Source: 55-13 sp964501275
Lineage (GTDB): Bacteria > Armatimonadota > Fimbriimonadia > Fimbriimonadales > Fimbriimonadaceae
DNA length: 64,000 bases
Direction of reading: 5' to 3'
Assembly (NCBI GenBank): GCA_964501275.1
Contig: CAZCSP010000012.1
Coordinates: 1-64,000, forward strand
Position numbers and translations under genes: made by a program. This document shows positions 25,413-33,181 of this stretch, one piece after another. How positions within the stretch are numbered: the first letter of the stretch is position 1; each line of letters starts with the position of its first letter. The notes beneath the pieces were generated by a model, which was not told where the DNA came from, made no database searches, and was given only the letters and a program-made list of their open reading frames with translations.

Positions 25413-27206
25413 ATGAGCAACAGCCCTCCTTCAACCCTCGGGAAGTATCAGATCATCCGCGAAATCGCGCGGTCGAACGATATCGTCTACGAGGCCTATG
25501 ACCCCCTGATGAACCGTCGGGTGGCTTTGAAGGAGCTGGCTGTCCCCGGAGGCATCACCCCCCAGCAGCGCGAAGATCGCATCAGCCGGTTCAAGCGCGA
25601 GGCGCAGGCCGCTGGCACCCTCAACCATCCCAACATCATGACGGTGTACGAACTGGGGCAGGAGGGCGACCGCTTGTTCATGGCGATGGAGTACCTGGAC
25701 GGGCACACCCTCCGCAACGAGATCGACACCAAGGGCTTCCTCCCCATCGACCGCGCCATCGAAATCGTCACCCAGATATTGAGGGGCTTGGAGCACGCTC
25801 ATAAGGTCGGCGTCGTCCACCGGGACATCAAGCCCGACAACATCCAGATCCTCTCCAACGGCAACATCAAGATCACCGACTTCGGCATCGCCCGTCTCAC
25901 TTTCCAGCCCAACCTCACAATGGACGGCCAAGTCTTCGGCACCCCGAGCTATATGTCGCCGGAGCAGGTGGTGGGCAAAGAGATCGACCAGCGGAGCGAC
26001 CTCTTCAGCGCGGGAATCGTGCTGTATGAGATGATCGGCGGGCAGAAGCCGTTTGCGGGCGACAGCGTGGTGACCATCACCTACGCGATCATGAACAAGG
26101 ATCCCGAGCGGCTGAACCAGATCAGCTACCCGCTTTGGCAGGTCATCGAGCGCGTCCTCGACAAGAGCCCCGCCCTCCGACATGCCAGTGCCGCCGACCT
26201 CATGAAGGCCCTGGAAGACGCCCAGATGAACGCCTCGGCGGGCTCCGTCATCGTCGCTCCCCCTCCCCTCGCGACCCAAACTCCGTCCTACCCCCTTCCC
26301 GGTCAAGGCAATCCCAACGCCAATCCGTACCTGAACCCTTATCCCCCCAACCCTTACCAGGCTCCGCCGGTTCAGACGCAGGGCCAACTGCCGCCTCCCG
26401 TCGCCTACCCTTACAACCCCTATGCGCAGCCGGGGCAGGGCGGCCAACCGCCCCATACTCCCGGCTACACAAACATCCCGGTTTACTATCCGCCGCCCCC
26501 GCGCCAGCCGCTGATCAAGCCCGAGACTAAGCAGTTTTTTGGCAAGCTGATGGTCTCGCTCCTCATCATGGGCTCCCTCTTCGCCCTCATCCTGGTGGTC
26601 ATCAACGGGATCAGCAAAGCCCTGGAAAGCTCCAGCAATTCTAAGGTTGATGCCGCTGTCGTTCGACAGATCAACGAGCTCGATGAATCAAAGTCTCTGG
26701 ACCAGCAGATCTCCGACCTGATCGCTCTCATCGGGCAGCTCAAAGGCGACGTCGAGCGGAAGGAAGCGAAGGCCAAGCTGGCGGTGCTGTATGAGAAGTT
26801 GGGCAAGCGGGCGCTGACCAATCGGGACTTGATCGGGGCGGAGAGCAGCTTCCAGAACGCAGTGGACGCCGACCCCAACAACGCCCTCCTCTATACCAAT
26901 CTCGGGAATCTGTACTACGTTCGGGCCAGAGCGGAAACGGACCTGCAAACCATGCTCCTTCTGTGGCAGCGCGCCGCCGAGTCCTGGCGCAACGCTACCG
27001 ACCGAGAGGCGAACCCGACCCAGAAATCCAAGTACGCCGAAGAGACCGCTCGTGCCTACTACCACCTGGCCTGGCAAATGAGCGAAGCCCCCCGCTACAC
27101 CCGACGAGAAATCCAAGCCATCCTCTACACCGCCCAAGACTATGCTCCCCCGGGTTCAGAGGTAGAGCGGCAAATCAGAAACTTATCGGATCAGCTACGG
27201 GACTAG
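25413..27206 (+). CDS. Membrane Ser/Thr protein kinase with TPR region
   Basis: A 597-residue PknB-type kinase. Kinase domain about residues 8-270: Lys40 in VALKEL, catalytic HRD with Asp138 (HRDIKPDNIQ), DFG with Asp156, and GTPSYMSPEQ of the activation segment. The glycine-rich loop is degenerate (IARSNDIVYEA instead of GxGxxG). A Pro/Tyr/Asn-rich linker of about 90 residues follows, then one membrane helix (LMVSLLIMGSLFALILVVI), a short coiled coil and a TPR-like region (AESSFQNAVDADPNNALLYTNLG). Cytoplasmic kinase and exported TPR sensor is the likely topology. Confidence 0.93.
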   Translation: MSNSPPSTLGKYQIIREIARSNDIVYEAYDPLMNRRVALKELAVPGGITPQQREDRISRFKREAQAAGTLNHPNIMTVYELGQEGDRLFMAMEYLDGHTLRNEIDTKGFLPIDRAIEIVTQILRGLEHAHKVGVVHRDIKPDNIQILSNGNIKITDFGIARLTFQPNLTMDGQVFGTPSYMSPEQVVGKEIDQRSDLFSAGIVLYEMIGGQKPFAGDSVVTITYAIMNKDPERLNQISYPLWQVIERVLDKSPALRHASAADLMKALEDAQMNASAGSVIVAPPPLATQTPSYPLPGQGNPNANPYLNPYPPNPYQAPPVQTQGQLPPPVAYPYNPYAQPGQGGQPPHTPGYTNIPVYYPPPPRQPLIKPETKQFFGKLMVSLLIMGSLFALILVVINGISKALESSSNSKVDAAVVRQINELDESKSLDQQISDLIALIGQLKGDVERKEAKAKLAVLYEKLGKRALTNRDLIGAESSFQNAVDADPNNALLYTNLGNLYYVRARAETDLQTMLLLWQRAAESWRNATDREANPTQKSKYAEETARAYYHLAWQMSEAPRYTRREIQAILYTAQDYAPPGSEVERQIRNLSDQLRD

Positions 27207-27268
27207 GCCAACCTGTAGGCTGGGGATGCATTTTGCCCCCGTCATGTTTGGAGCACCTTATCTTTTAA

Positions 27269-27340
27269 CCACGGTGTAACGGTGGACACGGTGAAGGCAC
27301 AGCGAATTCACCGTGAAACGCCGCGTCCGCTGTGCCGTCG
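27269..27340. repeat. Inverted-repeat element in convergent gap
   Basis: GGCACAGCG (27296-27304) pairs with CGCTGTGCC (27328-27336); nested CACGGTG and CACCGTG also pair. It lies between the convergent kinase and SDR genes and may end both transcripts. It may be distantly related to the CACCGAAGG family. Confidence 0.5.
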
Positions 27341-27403
27341 CAGTGAATTGAGAGTCTTGGACGGGGTGCGGGCTTTCGACTTCCAAACTCAAAATCCCAG
27401 ACC

Positions 27404-28180
27404 TCAAAACCCCTTCGTCAACCCCCCATCCACCAACAAACTGGTGCCGGTGATGTAGGCAGCCGGGACGGAGCAGAGGAACGCTACGGCGGCCGCGATC
27501 TCCGCCGGATTGGCCAGCCGACCCACCGGGACCTCGCTCCCTTGCCGCTCCAGAGCCTCCGCTGGACTGATGCGCTCCCGCTCCGCTCGCATATCGGCTA
27601 GATGCCGTTGGCGGTCGGTGAGGGTATGCCCAGGCAAGACGCCATTCACTGTGATTCCGTAGGGAGCCAGCTCGGCGGATTGCAGGCGGGTCAGGGCCAT
27701 CAGCCCGGAACGCAGAGTTGAGGAGATGGGGAGGAGGGCGGCTGGCTCCTTGGCAACCAGGCTGGTGATATGGACGATCCGCCCAAACCCCTGGCTCGTC
27801 ATGTGGGGACTCACCAACCGCACCAGGCGGACGACGTTCATCAAGGTGCTGTCAAAGCCCGACTGCCACTGTTCGTCGGTCATCTGGGTGAAACTTCCCG
27901 CCGGAGGTCCGCCCGTATTGGTGACCAGGATATCGGGAGCGCCCAAGTCGGCCACGGTCTGCTCCATCCACCAATCTAAGTCCTCGCCGTTGCTCACATC
28001 CACGACATAGCTGCGCGTCTCCGGCCCAATCTCCGCCGCCGCCGCTTCCAAGGTCTCCTCGGTCCGGCCGCAGATAGAGACATGGCAACCCTCCTGAGTC
28101 AACATCTTGGCCACCGCCAGCCCGATCCCCTTGCTGGCCGCCGCCACCATCGCCACCTTCCCCTCAATCCCAAAGTCCAT
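27404..28180 (-). CDS. SDR family oxidoreductase
   Basis: A 258-residue short-chain dehydrogenase/reductase. Cofactor motif AAASKGIGLA near the N-terminus, NTGGPP in place of the usual NNAG, catalytic-region VHITSLVAKEP, and an N-terminal-fold PGHTLTDR plus C-terminal YITGTSLLVDGG. The normal YxxxK is not seen; the aligned segment reads LPISSTLRSG, as in a subgroup where Tyr/Lys are replaced. That makes a standard dehydrogenase mechanism doubtful. GAGGG precedes the ATG as a ribosome site. Confidence 0.85.
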   Translation of the reverse strand: MDFGIEGKVAMVAAASKGIGLAVAKMLTQEGCHVSICGRTEETLEAAAAEIGPETRSYVVDVSNGEDLDWWMEQTVADLGAPDILVTNTGGPPAGSFTQMTDEQWQSGFDSTLMNVVRLVRLVSPHMTSQGFGRIVHITSLVAKEPAALLPISSTLRSGLMALTRLQSAELAPYGITVNGVLPGHTLTDRQRHLADMRAERERISPAEALERQGSEVPVGRLANPAEIAAAVAFLCSVPAAYITGTSLLVDGGLTKGF

Positions 28181-28220
28181 CCCTCAATGATGATCTATTT
28201 ATTGCTCAACGGGGCGGAAG

Positions 28221-29207
28221 CTACAAATTTGGTGGGGCAGGCTCTGCGGTAACGGGCGTGGCGATGACGTCCTCGGCCCGCCAGCAGGCTGCCCTGTGCT
28301 CGGCTCCGAGTTGGATCATACCTGGCTCTTCAGCGCACTTCTCGATCGCATAGGGGCACCGGGGGCGGAAGGCACAGTCTTTGCCCAGGGTCGCAAAATC
28401 AGGCGGCTGACCCTTGATCGCTTCCAAGCGATCCTTGTTCGGGTCGGGGAGGGCGTTCAGGAGCGCTTTGGTGTAGGGCATGGCGGGTTCCTGCAGAACC
28501 TGCGCCGCTGGACCCGACTCCACGATCTTGCCCGCATAGAAAACCGCAATCCGCTGGGAGATAGAGGCAATCGCCCCGATGTCGTGGGAGATCATCATGA
28601 CCGCCGTCTTCTCTTCCTCTTGAAGCTGCCTGAGGAGCCTGAGAATCTGGGCCTGAAGGGTGACGTCCAAGGCGGTAGTCGGCTCATCCGCAATCAAAAC
28701 CTTCGGTTTGCAGGCAAAGGCCATGGCAATGACCACCCTCTGCCGCTGGCCGCCGCTCATCTGGTGAGGGTACTTTCGGGCGCTGGAGGTCGGGGAGGGT
28801 ACTCCAACCTTGCCCAGCATCTCCACCGCCCGCTCCCGTGCGGTCTTCCAACTCAGGTCTTGGTGGAGCACAAACGCCTCCGCAATCTGGTCGCCGATGC
28901 GCATCATCGGGTTCAGCGAGGTAAACGGGTCCTGCATCACCAGCGCAATCTGGTCGCCTCGGATTTGGCGGTACTCCCTTTCGCGAAGTCCAACCAGTTC
29001 CCTACCTTCCAGCTTGATGGACCCCGCCGTAACCTTCCCCGGCGACTGGAGCATGCCCATCACAGCAAAGCCAGTCATCGACTTTCCGCAACCCGACTCG
29101 CCCACCACCCCCAAGGTCTGACCCGCTTCGAGATCGAAAGACACACCTCGCAGAATCCGAATCGGACCAAACGAAACTTCCAAATCGCGGACTTCTAAGA
29201 CAGGCAT
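28221..29207 (-). CDS. Oligopeptide/dipeptide ABC transporter ATPase (OppD/DppD type)
   Basis: A 328-residue ATPase with Walker A GESGCGKS, signature MSGGQRQRV, Walker B VLIADEPTTALD and the peptide-transporter C-terminal extension containing the Cys-rich CAFRPRCPYAIEKC segment (a probable iron-sulfur or metal site seen in OppD/DppD). Its partners (permeases, OppF, binding protein) are not adjacent, so it is an orphan here. The promoter (TATAAT at 29219-29224, minus strand) is back to back with that of the MNT gene and next to its palindromes, which raises the possibility of shared regulation. Confidence 0.92.
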   Translation of the reverse strand: MPVLEVRDLEVSFGPIRILRGVSFDLEAGQTLGVVGESGCGKSMTGFAVMGMLQSPGKVTAGSIKLEGRELVGLREREYRQIRGDQIALVMQDPFTSLNPMMRIGDQIAEAFVLHQDLSWKTARERAVEMLGKVGVPSPTSSARKYPHQMSGGQRQRVVIAMAFACKPKVLIADEPTTALDVTLQAQILRLLRQLQEEEKTAVMMISHDIGAIASISQRIAVFYAGKIVESGPAAQVLQEPAMPYTKALLNALPDPNKDRLEAIKGQPPDFATLGKDCAFRPRCPYAIEKCAEEPGMIQLGAEHRAACWRAEDVIATPVTAEPAPPNL

Positions 29208-29218
29208 GGCGCTTCGGG

Positions 29219-29267
29219 ATTATAGCTAGATACGCAATTTGCGGTATAATATACGCATTATGCGTAT
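29219..29267. promoter_or_regulatory. Divergent promoters with two palindromes
   Basis: TATAAT on the minus strand (29219-29224) serves the ATPase gene; TATAAT on the plus strand (29245-29250) serves the MNT gene, 9 bases before its ATG. Palindrome CGCAA-T-TTGCG (29233-29243) lies between them, and ATACGCAT-T-ATGCGTAT (29251-29267, perfect, 8-base arms) covers the plus transcription start. ATACGCA recurs 21 bases apart (29230 and 29251). Confidence 0.75.
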
Positions 29268-29904
29268 AAATGGTCTCTTGGACGCTCTGCTCCCCAGGGT
29301 CCGACAGCAGATTCTCGCGGCCTTGCTTCTCCATCCCGATCGTTCCTGGTACCTCAGCGACTTGGCGAAGCATCTGCGCATGAGAGTGTCGAGTCTTCAG
29401 CGCGAACTGGCATCGCTCACCGATGCGGGCATCCTGGTCAAAACGAGGGATGGCAATCGAAACTACTATCAGGCTGACCGCGACTGCCCAGTGCTTTCCG
29501 ACCTCCAAGGATTGCTCGTCAAGACCGCCGGACTTGCCGACCAAGTGCGTGCCGCCCTGACCGAATACCAAGACAAGATTCGGTTGGCGTTTATCTACGG
29601 CTCCATTGCGTCCGGGAGCGCACGGAGTGGGAGCGATGTGGACCTCTTCATCATTGGGTCGGTTGACCTCGCCGATTTGGCAAAGGACCTCAAACCCCTG
29701 GAAGAGAGACTGTTGCGAGCCGTTAACCCCACGCTCTACTCCGAACATGATCTGCGCGACAAAGCGGCTTCTGGACACCATTTTGTGACACGAGTGCTGG
29801 CGGGGCCGAAGTTGTTCATAATCGGCTCTGAGGATGACTTGGCAACAATTGCAACAGGCGGGGCGGGTGAGACCGCACCAGACATCGCTTCAGGAACTGG
29901 ATGA
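29260..29904 (+). CDS. wHTH-MNT fusion nucleotidyltransferase (antitoxin-like)
   Basis: A 214-residue protein: a winged-helix DNA-binding domain at about residues 8-75 (SWYLSDLAKHLRMRVSSLQREL, then a wing TRDGNRNYYQ), and a minimal nucleotidyltransferase from about 95. The NTase motif GSIASGSARSGSDVD is intact (G114-S115, Asp126 and Asp128). MNT proteins act as antitoxins that adenylylate HEPN toxins; the fused wHTH suggests autoregulation at the palindromes covering its promoter. The start at 29260 is set by TATAAT 9 bases upstream. It overlaps the following HEPN gene by 71 bases. Confidence 0.9.
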   Translation: MRINGLLDALLPRVRQQILAALLLHPDRSWYLSDLAKHLRMRVSSLQRELASLTDAGILVKTRDGNRNYYQADRDCPVLSDLQGLLVKTAGLADQVRAALTEYQDKIRLAFIYGSIASGSARSGSDVDLFIIGSVDLADLAKDLKPLEERLLRAVNPTLYSEHDLRDKAASGHHFVTRVLAGPKLFIIGSEDDLATIATGGAGETAPDIASGTG

Positions 29905-30283
29905 TTTACGAGCCGTCGTAGAGCGCGATCTCGCCGATGCCGGAGTGGCAGTGCTCTCGAACGACCGCCGATTTGCCACCGCCTACAATGCCGCCCTCCA
30001 GACCTCAAAGATGGTCATCGCCTGCGCCGGGTACCGTGTCTCCGGTCCAGCGCATCATCAAACGACCTTTGAAGCATTGGAAACAGCTATGGGCAGTGCA
30101 GTTGCGACCTATTCCGCGTACTTTGAAACTTGCCGACGCAAGCGTAACATGGTGGACTACGACATCAGCGGGATCGCGACCGACTTGGAAGTTGAGCAGA
30201 TTGTCGAAGAAGCGAGCGCCCTCCTGGCCGACGTCGAAAACTGGATCGCCCAGCAATTCCCGTCTTGGCAGAAGCATACGTAG
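29834..30283 (+). CDS. HEPN-domain protein paired with MNT
   Basis: A 149-residue helical HEPN-family protein, starting at an ATG inside the MNT gene in another frame (71-base overlap, translational coupling likely). The conserved motif region reads CRRKRNMVDYD with R104-N105 and Asp108-Tyr109, i.e. the R-N-x-x-x-Y core with Asp where many HEPN RNases have His. In type VII-like toxin-antitoxin systems the HEPN partner is the toxin and its Tyr near this motif receives AMP from the MNT. The His-to-Asp change may mean altered or lost RNase activity. Confidence 0.82.
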   Translation: MTWQQLQQAGRVRPHQTSLQELDDLRAVVERDLADAGVAVLSNDRRFATAYNAALQTSKMVIACAGYRVSGPAHHQTTFEALETAMGSAVATYSAYFETCRRKRNMVDYDISGIATDLEVEQIVEEASALLADVENWIAQQFPSWQKHT

Positions 30284-30363
30284 ATTCCGGGAAGGGCGAC
30301 TACTTGCGGGACAAGACCGAGACGGTCTTGGAAACCATGGGCGAGACGCCCATTCTACGCGTG

Positions 30364-30375
30364 TATAATCCGCGC
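30364..30375 (+). promoter_or_regulatory. Leaderless promoter of the response regulator gene
   Basis: Consensus TATAAT at 30364-30369, exactly 6 bases before the ATG at 30376, with no ribosome site between. No good -35 is visible at 16-18 bases. Confidence 0.65.
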
Positions 30376-31038
30376 ATGGCGGACAAGATCCGAGTTGTTA
30401 TTGCAGACGATGAAGCGGCCTACCGAAGCGCCCTTCAAAAAACCCTGACCCTCATGCCCGAGTGCGAGGTGCTGGGAGTCGCCAAGGATGGACAGGAGGC
30501 GCTGGACCTATGCCTCGCCGACCCTCCCGACGTCCTCCTGACCGACATCAACATGCCTCGGATGAACGGGATCGAACTGACGCGCGCGGTGCTCAAGAAG
30601 GAGAAGTCCATCCAAGTCGTGATCCTCACTATCAAAGAGGATGACGACACGGTCTACGAAGCCTTCCGTGCCGGCGCTTTGGGCTACCTGCTGAAGACCA
30701 GCACGCCCCAAGACGTGGTCGAGGCGATCCGCTTGGCCGAAAGAGGCGAAGCCAAGATCACTCCTCGCATCGCCACCAAGGTCCTGGAAGACTTCCGCCG
30801 CGTTCAAGAGGATGACGACACCGACGACAGCGAACTCTATGTGCTGAGCGACCGTGAGTCGGAAATCCTGGATCTAGTCGCCCAAGGATTGCGCAACAAG
30901 GAAATCGCCCAAAAGCTCTCCATCGCCGAGAAGACAGTCAAGAACCACGTCAGCAACATCCTCAAGGCCCTCCAGGTCAACTCCCGCACGGAAGCCGCGA
31001 TGAAAGCGGTGAAGTCGAGGCTTGTAGAAAAAGCGTAG
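30376..31038 (+). CDS. LuxR/NarL-type response regulator
   Basis: A 220-residue two-domain regulator: receiver domain (IRVVIADDEAAYRS, phospho-acceptor Asp in DVLLTDINMPRMNG, Lys in GYLLKTSTP) and a C-terminal LuxR-type HTH (LSDRESEILDLVAQGLRNKEIAQKL, then AEKTVKNHVSNIL). No histidine kinase is adjacent. It heads a compact run of plus-strand genes (31046, 31291, 31529, 32114) that could be read through from its promoter. Confidence 0.94.
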   Translation: MADKIRVVIADDEAAYRSALQKTLTLMPECEVLGVAKDGQEALDLCLADPPDVLLTDINMPRMNGIELTRAVLKKEKSIQVVILTIKEDDDTVYEAFRAGALGYLLKTSTPQDVVEAIRLAERGEAKITPRIATKVLEDFRRVQEDDDTDDSELYVLSDRESEILDLVAQGLRNKEIAQKLSIAEKTVKNHVSNILKALQVNSRTEAAMKAVKSRLVEKA

Positions 31039-31045
31039 TTCCTCC

Positions 31046-31282
31046 GTGCCAACGCTCTTCACCATCGGAGGCAATCGTTTCTTCTTCTATAGCAACGAAG
31101 GAAACGAGCCTCCGCATGTTCACATTGAGAATGCGGAACGGACAGCAAAGATTTGGCTTGCCGATGGGACCGTGGCCAAGAACTACGGATTTAACCAGGC
31201 ACAGATTTCCAACCTCGTCCACATTGTTACCGAACGCCGAGACGAGATCATGAACCGTTGGGCTGAACACTTTGGTCAATAA
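31046..31282 (+). CDS. DUF4160 protein
   Basis: A 78-residue DUF4160 protein: MPTLFTIGGNRFFFYSNEGN then EPPHVHIENAE, where the PPHVH segment is the family hallmark, and a C-terminal helix ERRDEIMNRWAEHFG. It starts at a GTG 7 bases after the response regulator stop and is followed by a DUF2442 gene. This pair recurs in many genomes as a small two-gene cassette and has been regarded as a toxin-antitoxin candidate; that role is inference here. Confidence 0.85.
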   Translation: MPTLFTIGGNRFFFYSNEGNEPPHVHIENAERTAKIWLADGTVAKNYGFNQAQISNLVHIVTERRDEIMNRWAEHFGQ

Positions 31283-31290
31283 TGTAAGTC

Positions 31291-31524
31291 ATGCAGGCTA
31301 AGCGGATTGAATTCGGTATCGACTCGATGGCGGTTATTTTGAAAGATGGCCGGACCATTGACGTGCCCCTTGCCACCTATCCTACGCTGGCCAACGCACC
31401 CCCCGAGGCTCTGCGCAACTACCGTTTATTGGGGGGCGGCGAGGGCATTCACTGGCCTGATTTGGACGAGGACCTCAGCGTCGCCGGGCTTGCTCGCGAC
31501 TTTGAGTTGAAGCGGAGCGCGTAG
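31291..31524 (+). CDS. DUF2442 protein
   Basis: A 77-residue DUF2442 protein. Typical features are VILKDGRTIDVPLATYPTL and the closing block GGGEGIHWPDLDEDLSVAGL. It follows the DUF4160 gene by 8 bases. DUF2442 has a strand-rich N-terminus that may bind DNA or its partner protein. The pair would be transcribed with the upstream response regulator unless it has its own promoter. Confidence 0.87.
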   Translation: MQAKRIEFGIDSMAVILKDGRTIDVPLATYPTLANAPPEALRNYRLLGGGEGIHWPDLDEDLSVAGLARDFELKRSA

Positions 31525-31528
31525 GCGC

Positions 31529-32089
31529 ATGGAAACCACGCCAACTGCGCAAGGCCTCATGCCCAAGAACAGCAAATGGATGTGGCTGGTTGGGCTATTC
31601 ATGTGTTGCGGACTGCCCAGCCTCATCGTGTTCGGCATTTACGAGAAGGTCCGAAACGCCAAGCACAGCGTCCAAGGGCCGCTCTGCCTGCAAAATCTCC
31701 GCAATCTCGCCAACGCCCAGGCCATGTACTCCCTCGACAACATGGGCTCGCTCCCCGGCGAGAACTGGATGGATGCTACCCTTCCTTATCTCAAAGAGAA
31801 TGTCGGCGCGATCGGGTGTCCGGTGGTTCGCGATAAGAAGAAAGACCACTACGGGTTTGCGATGAACGAGGCGTTTGTGGGCAGGCCGCTGGCTTCAGCC
31901 GCCTCCGATATGCCGCTTATCTTCGACTCCACCTTGCTGCAAAGAAATGCCGTAGGCCCCCTCTCCACCCTGCCCGACCGCCCTCGCCACCTGGAAGACA
32001 CGGACCCTGAGTTCGCCATCTGGAAGAACAACGTGGTGTTTGTGAGCGGTCGGACAAAAGCCACTAAGGATCGCTTTCTGAAACGTTGA
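31529..32089 (+). CDS. Membrane-anchored pilin-like protein A
   Basis: A 186-residue protein with a short cytoplasmic N-terminus, a membrane helix (MWLVGLFMCCGLPSLIVFGIY) and a globular domain. CLQNLRNLANAQAMYSLDN, DATLPYL and DSTLLQRN follow the plan of the next gene and of prepilin-type (H-X9-DG-like) proteins, but no prepilin peptidase site is present. Four bases after the DUF2442 stop. Likely a degenerate member of the pseudopilin-like family common in Armatimonadota and planctomycetes. Confidence 0.7.
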   Translation: METTPTAQGLMPKNSKWMWLVGLFMCCGLPSLIVFGIYEKVRNAKHSVQGPLCLQNLRNLANAQAMYSLDNMGSLPGENWMDATLPYLKENVGAIGCPVVRDKKKDHYGFAMNEAFVGRPLASAASDMPLIFDSTLLQRNAVGPLSTLPDRPRHLEDTDPEFAIWKNNVVFVSGRTKATKDRFLKR

Positions 32090-32113
32090 TCCCTTCCACC
32101 CCGTCTCTGCAAT

Positions 32114-32686
32114 ATGCAAGCGCCTCCCCTACCGCCCCAGAAAGCCAACAACAACGTCCTCTGGATCGTCCTCGGCGTGATCGGGGTTTGTGGGTGCGCG
32201 GGCGTTGCGATCCTTGCCGCCATCTTGTTTCCCGTCTTTCAGTCAGCCAAGGTTGCGGCCACCAGGACCCAAGCTCTAACCAACGTGAAGCAGTCGGCAC
32301 TTGGCCTTATCATGTATACAGCTGACAATAACGAGTTTCTGCCGCCAGGCAATCAGTGGATGGACAAATCGACTCAATATGTCAAGAACCAGGATGCCTT
32401 TAAGTCGCCAGCCGTGGTCAAACTGGACGCCAGTGCATATGGCTTTGCGTTTCGAAAGGAGATTAGCGGCATCGATTCGTTTCGCATCATAGCTCCAAAC
32501 GAGACGGCAATGGTCTTCGACAGCACGATCACTTCCCGGAACGCGACGTCTGGCATCGAAACGTTGCCCTCGCCTCCCCGTTACGGTAGCGTGAATATGA
32601 TTGGTTTCGCCGACGGCCATGCCAAGGCGATGCTTGAGGGTGCATCGAAGGAGATGGATCCCAAAGTGGCGTTGCTCCCCAAGTGA
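32114..32686 (+). CDS. Membrane-anchored pilin-like protein B
   Basis: A 190-residue homologue of the preceding protein. The helix LWIVLGVIGVCGCAGVAILA runs into AAILFPVFQSAKVAATRTQALTN, which copies the start of the true prepilin-like protein at 37568, including the N-K-Q-S-A-L-G-L-I-M-Y pattern and a C-terminal FADGHAKAM. The leader and FTLIE cleavage site are replaced by a short Pro-rich cytoplasmic tail, so it is probably a membrane-fixed relative, not an assembled pilin. Confidence 0.75.
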   Translation: MQAPPLPPQKANNNVLWIVLGVIGVCGCAGVAILAAILFPVFQSAKVAATRTQALTNVKQSALGLIMYTADNNEFLPPGNQWMDKSTQYVKNQDAFKSPAVVKLDASAYGFAFRKEISGIDSFRIIAPNETAMVFDSTITSRNATSGIETLPSPPRYGSVNMIGFADGHAKAMLEGASKEMDPKVALLPK

Positions 32687-32697
32687 AGCTTGACGAA

Positions 32698-33174
32698 TTA
32701 CTTCGGTGAGCGTGCTAGGAATGGCAGGCGATCTTTGAACCAAACACGCACTCGGTCGGTAAACCTGGCGGGGGGTATTTCATAAATCATAAAAGCGAGG
32801 TTATCACCTACCTCGGTGACCAGAATGCGGGTCTCATCTGCAAGGTCTTTGAATATCCTGGTCCCCTGAATCTCTCCCTCGTCAATCCAACCCAGGGACG
32901 TCAGCTCTGCTTTGTACTCGGAGCGGACGGCGTGGCTACGGTAGCTTGTCGAAGCAACCCATGTGTCCACCCCTGGTGTATTGGCGTGGACCCATTCTCT
33001 TTGACTTTGAATAGGAACTCCCGCTAAGAACTGAAACTGACTGGTTGAAGACTTGGCAAATACCAATATTCCCAAAACGACGAGTGCGGCAATGACAAAG
33101 AGCGGGATAAGCAGCCACCAGCGGCGGACATGTTTTATGCTTGGCGGATGAGGATCAGCGGCGGTCGGTTTCAT
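32698..33174 (-). CDS. Membrane-anchored hypothetical protein, twin 1
   Basis: A 158-residue single-pass protein: basic start, helix (WWLLIPLFVIAALVVLGILVF), then an extracytoplasmic domain opening STSQFQFLAGV and ending TDRVRVWFKDRLPFL. It is homologous to the neighbouring gene at 33182 over its full length, including the TSQ(F/Y)xFL segment and the final RVRVW/RARVW helix. Function unknown. It converges with the pilin-like gene across 11 bases. Confidence 0.7.
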   Translation of the reverse strand: MKPTAADPHPPSIKHVRRWWLLIPLFVIAALVVLGILVFAKSSTSQFQFLAGVPIQSQREWVHANTPGVDTWVASTSYRSHAVRSEYKAELTSLGWIDEGEIQGTRIFKDLADETRILVTEVGDNLAFMIYEIPPARFTDRVRVWFKDRLPFLARSPK

Positions 33175-33181
33175 GGTGGGG

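Noticed and set aside
25431..26456. 341-codon minus frame opposite the kinase
   Set aside because: Shadow of the kinase gene; no motifs, no start signals.
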